From positions 1 to 7,583 of the forward strand of contig DWYO01000312.1 of assembly GCA_019118725.1 (NCBI GenBank): DNA of 7,583 nt, read 5' to 3'. Positions within the stretch are counted from its first letter, which is position 1; each line of letters begins with the position of its first letter. Under the pieces are notes generated by a model. That model searched no databases, was not told the DNA's origin, and worked only from the letters and a program-made list of their open reading frames with translations. Positions 5,287-7,583 of the stretch are shown here, piece by piece. A program made the position numbers and the translations under genes. Source of the DNA: Candidatus Parabacteroides intestinavium (GTDB taxonomy: Bacteria; Bacteroidota; Bacteroidia; Bacteroidales; Tannerellaceae).

Positions 5287-6489
5287 TTATTTATTGCCTA
5301 ATATGGCCATTGTATCAGAAGCAATCATAAACTCTTCGTCTGTCGGAACAACCATAATAGTTACCTTGCTGTCCGGTAGGCTGATGATAGCTTCTTCGCC
5401 ACGCAAACCGCGATTTTTCTCCACATCAATCTTCATACCCATATATTCCATATCTTGGCAGACAACACGACGGGTCTCCCATTGATTTTCGCCAACACCA
5501 CCTGTCCAAACCAGAATATCGCATCCGTTCATGGCAGCAGCGTATGCACCGATATATTTCTTAATGCGGTAATTGTACACATCTAATGTCATGATTGCTC
5601 TTTCATCACCCTTTTCTACGGCAGCTTCCAAATCACGCATATCGGATGAACCGCCAACCAATCCGGCTACACCACTCTTTTTGTTGAACAGATCTGACAA
5701 TCCATGCGCATCTAAATGTTCTTTCTCCATGATAAAAGGAATAGCCCCCGGATCGACATCACCACAACGGGTACCCATCAGCAACCCTTCTGTCGGAGTC
5801 AGTCCCATACTTGTATCTATGCACTTACCATTCATGATAGCAGCAATCGAACCGCCATTTCCCACATGGGCCGTAATAATTTTCTGGTCTTCATATTTCA
5901 CGCCTAAAATTTCACACGCACGCTTAGATACATAACGATGACTCGTGCCATGAAAACCGTAACGGCGGATACCATATTTCTTGTATAAATCGTACGGAAG
6001 TCCATACATATAAGCCTTGGTCGGCATAGTCTGATGAAATGCTGTATCAAACACACCGACTTGAGGAATACCCGGTATCAAAGCTTCCATAGCCGCTATA
6101 CCTTTCAAGTTTGCCGGATTATGCAACGGGGCCAATTCCGAACATTCTACAACCTGCTCCAATACCTCTTTCGTCAGCAAGACACTGGATGCAAATTTTT
6201 CACCACCGTGTACCACACGATGTCCTACGGCATCGATTTCTTTATAATCATTGATACAACCATAAGTCGCATCGGTCAATACACTCAAAATAAATTGAAT
6301 GCCGGCCTGATGCTCCGGTATATCTTTTTCTAATATAACCTTTTTACCGTCTTTGTCTGTCAATTTAAGGAATGCTCCAGGCAAACCAATTTTTTCGATT
6401 CCACCTTGAGCCATCACCTTGCCCGATGTCATATCGAACAATTTGTACTTGATGGAACTACTGCCGCAATTTAATACTAATACCTTCAT
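5287..6489 (-). CDS. ackA: Acetate kinase
   Basis: This 400-residue cytoplasmic enzyme of the acetate/sugar kinase superfamily interconverts acetyl phosphate + ADP and acetate + ATP, the energy-yielding last step of acetate fermentation. The catalytic landmarks known from the Methanosarcina enzyme are all present at matching positions. They are Asn7 in LNCGSSSIK, Arg91 in GHRVVHGGEKF, Asp148 in FDTAFH, His180 in YGFHGTSH, Arg241 in MGTRCGDVDPG, and the C-terminal TDEEF at 383-387 with the metal-binding Glu. The phosphate-binding loop AHVGNGGS is at 207-214 and the adenosine-pocket WTGGVGEN at 328-335. Length is exactly usual and the start at NCGSSS is standard. It follows pta by 27 bp and ends before a strong terminator, so the two form a classic pta-ackA operon. 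Confidence 0.98.
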   Translation of the reverse strand: MKVLVLNCGSSSIKYKLFDMTSGKVMAQGGIEKIGLPGAFLKLTDKDGKKVILEKDIPEHQAGIQFILSVLTDATYGCINDYKEIDAVGHRVVHGGEKFASSVLLTKEVLEQVVECSELAPLHNPANLKGIAAMEALIPGIPQVGVFDTAFHQTMPTKAYMYGLPYDLYKKYGIRRYGFHGTSHRYVSKRACEILGVKYEDQKIITAHVGNGGSIAAIMNGKCIDTSMGLTPTEGLLMGTRCGDVDPGAIPFIMEKEHLDAHGLSDLFNKKSGVAGLVGGSSDMRDLEAAVEKGDERAIMTLDVYNYRIKKYIGAYAAAMNGCDILVWTGGVGENQWETRRVVCQDMEYMGMKIDVEKNRGLRGEEAIISLPDSKVTIMVVPTDEEFMIASDTMAILGNK

Positions 6490-6516
6490 AATTTGTGTGT
6501 TTTGTATGGGTTATAC

Positions 6517-7533
6517 TTATTTTGCTGCTTTCAATGCGATAGACTGATTACAAGCAATCGCAACCATTTTATAAACATCTTCTACGGAGCAGCCACGAGA
6601 CAAATCATTAACCGGAGCAGCCATTCCTTGCAGAATCGGACCGATAGCTTCTGCACCCCCCAAACGCTGAACCAATTTGTAAGCGATATTACCTACTTCC
6701 AATGTCGGGAATACCAATACATTTGCTTTACCAGCTATTTCGCTTCCCGGAGCTTTTTGGCAAGCGACTTTCTCTACTAAAGCTGCATCCGCCTGCAATT
6801 CACCATCAATCTTTAAATTCGGATCCATTTCTTTAGCTAAACGAGTAGCCTCAACTACTTTGTCTACCATTTCGTGAGACGCGCTTCCTTTAGTGGAGAA
6901 ACTCAACATGGCAACCCTCGGTTCTTCAATTCCGGCAATGACCCGTGCTGTCTGAGCTGTTTCCAAAGCAATGCTTGCCAATTCCTGTGCGTTCGGATTA
7001 GGCATTACAGCACAGTCTGCAAAGACAAACAATCCGTTCTCTCCGTACTGAGGAGTTTGGGTAAACATCAAGAACGCTCCAGATACGCAACTCATTCCCG
7101 GAGCCGTTTTTATGATCTGCAAAGCCGGACGCAATACATTTCCGGTTGTATTCAATGCTCCGGCGATTTCACCGTCAGCATCACCGGCCTTAATCATCAG
7201 GCAACCTAAATATAAGGGGTCTTCAACCAAAACAGCAGCTTTCTCCGGTGTCATTCCCTTTTTTTGACGTAATTGGAACAACAGATCCGCATATACCGCT
7301 TTCTTTTCATGATTCTTCGGGTCTACAATTTTAGCTTCCTGAATGTGAGCCAGCTCAAAATCAGCAGCGAGTTTGTTTATCTCTGCCGGATTCCCAATCA
7401 GAATAATATCTGCAACTCCATCTGCTAACAGACGGTCTGCTGCTTTCAGTGTTCTTTCTTCAGTTCCTTCGGGAAGAACGATGCGCTGCTTATCAGCTTT
7501 AGCGTGCGCAATAATTCTTTGCATTAAGTCCAT
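6517..7533 (-). CDS. pta: Phosphate acetyltransferase (short, single-domain form)
   Basis: This 338-residue cytoplasmic enzyme converts acetyl-CoA and phosphate to acetyl phosphate and CoA, feeding AckA encoded just downstream. The protein is the compact PTA_PTB catalytic type and lacks the N-terminal P-loop and DRTGG domains of long enterobacterial Pta. Characteristic stretches are RIVLPEGTEERTLKAAD at 17-33, GALNTTGNVLRPALQ at 125-139, LSFSTKGSASH at 210-220, and VFPTLEVGNIAYKLVQRLGG at 274-293. GPILQGMAAPVNDLSRGCSVED at 298-319 is also present, where Ser312, Arg313 and Asp319 correspond to the active-site residues described for the Methanosarcina enzyme. The ATG at 7533 gives the usual short-form N terminus; there is no good Shine-Dalgarno sequence. 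Only 50 bp lie upstream in the window and no -7 box is seen there, so the operon promoter is probably outside or atypical. Confidence 0.98.
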   Translation of the reverse strand: MDLMQRIIAHAKADKQRIVLPEGTEERTLKAADRLLADGVADIILIGNPAEINKLAADFELAHIQEAKIVDPKNHEKKAVYADLLFQLRQKKGMTPEKAAVLVEDPLYLGCLMIKAGDADGEIAGALNTTGNVLRPALQIIKTAPGMSCVSGAFLMFTQTPQYGENGLFVFADCAVMPNPNAQELASIALETAQTARVIAGIEEPRVAMLSFSTKGSASHEMVDKVVEATRLAKEMDPNLKIDGELQADAALVEKVACQKAPGSEIAGKANVLVFPTLEVGNIAYKLVQRLGGAEAIGPILQGMAAPVNDLSRGCSVEDVYKMVAIACNQSIALKAAK

Positions 7534-7583
7534 AGTGGAAGATTATATAGTTTTTATGATTATTGATTATCTCCTTCACGTTA

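Noticed and set aside
5573..5935. Plus-strand open frame of 120 codons opposite ackA
   Set aside because: Antisense to highly conserved acetate kinase sequence; no family features.

Overview
The window looks like chromosomal core DNA from a Bacteroidales member of the Bacteroides/Parabacteroides type. This rests on moderately AT-rich DNA, weak Shine-Dalgarno signals, two matches to the Bacteroidetes -7 promoter box (TAnnTTTG), and proteins of clear Bacteroidetes flavour (a 488-residue sigma-54, a short 338-residue Pta beside AckA, an NELRY-type family 39 glycosyltransferase). The exact genus cannot be fixed from the sequence alone. All six complete genes and the one partial gene lie on the minus strand, so transcription runs from high to low coordinates.

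Right part (5200-7583): pta then ackA, 27 bp apart, form the acetyl-CoA -> acetyl-phosphate -> acetate pathway that yields ATP. It ends in a clear intrinsic terminator. Middle (2575-5002): a cytoplasmic metallo-beta-lactamase-fold hydrolase is followed 25 bp later by a polytopic ArnT/PMT-like glycosyltransferase, probably as one transcript. Left (1-2217): rpoN (sigma-54), a small PAP2-like membrane protein and the start of gcvH (glycine cleavage H protein) follow each other with 11-12 bp gaps, so they are probably co-transcribed. This couples a global sigma factor, an envelope protein and a one-carbon metabolism gene in one unit.

The unexplained structure is in the two intergenic regions. Upstream of rpoN (2382-2575) lies a palindromic element of about 194 bp with perfect 21-bp terminal inverted arms and nested internal stems. 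It abuts and slightly overlaps the stop codon of the glycosyltransferase gene. Upstream of the metallo-hydrolase (5007-5109) lies a second dyad element of about 103 bp. It would form most of that gene's 5' leader, starting just after a -7 box and ending 4 bp before the start codon. Both look like non-coding, possibly mobile or regulatory, hairpin elements. I see no rRNA, tRNA, CRISPR array, transposase, phage gene or obvious new multigene system; the protein-coding content is ordinary housekeeping DNA.
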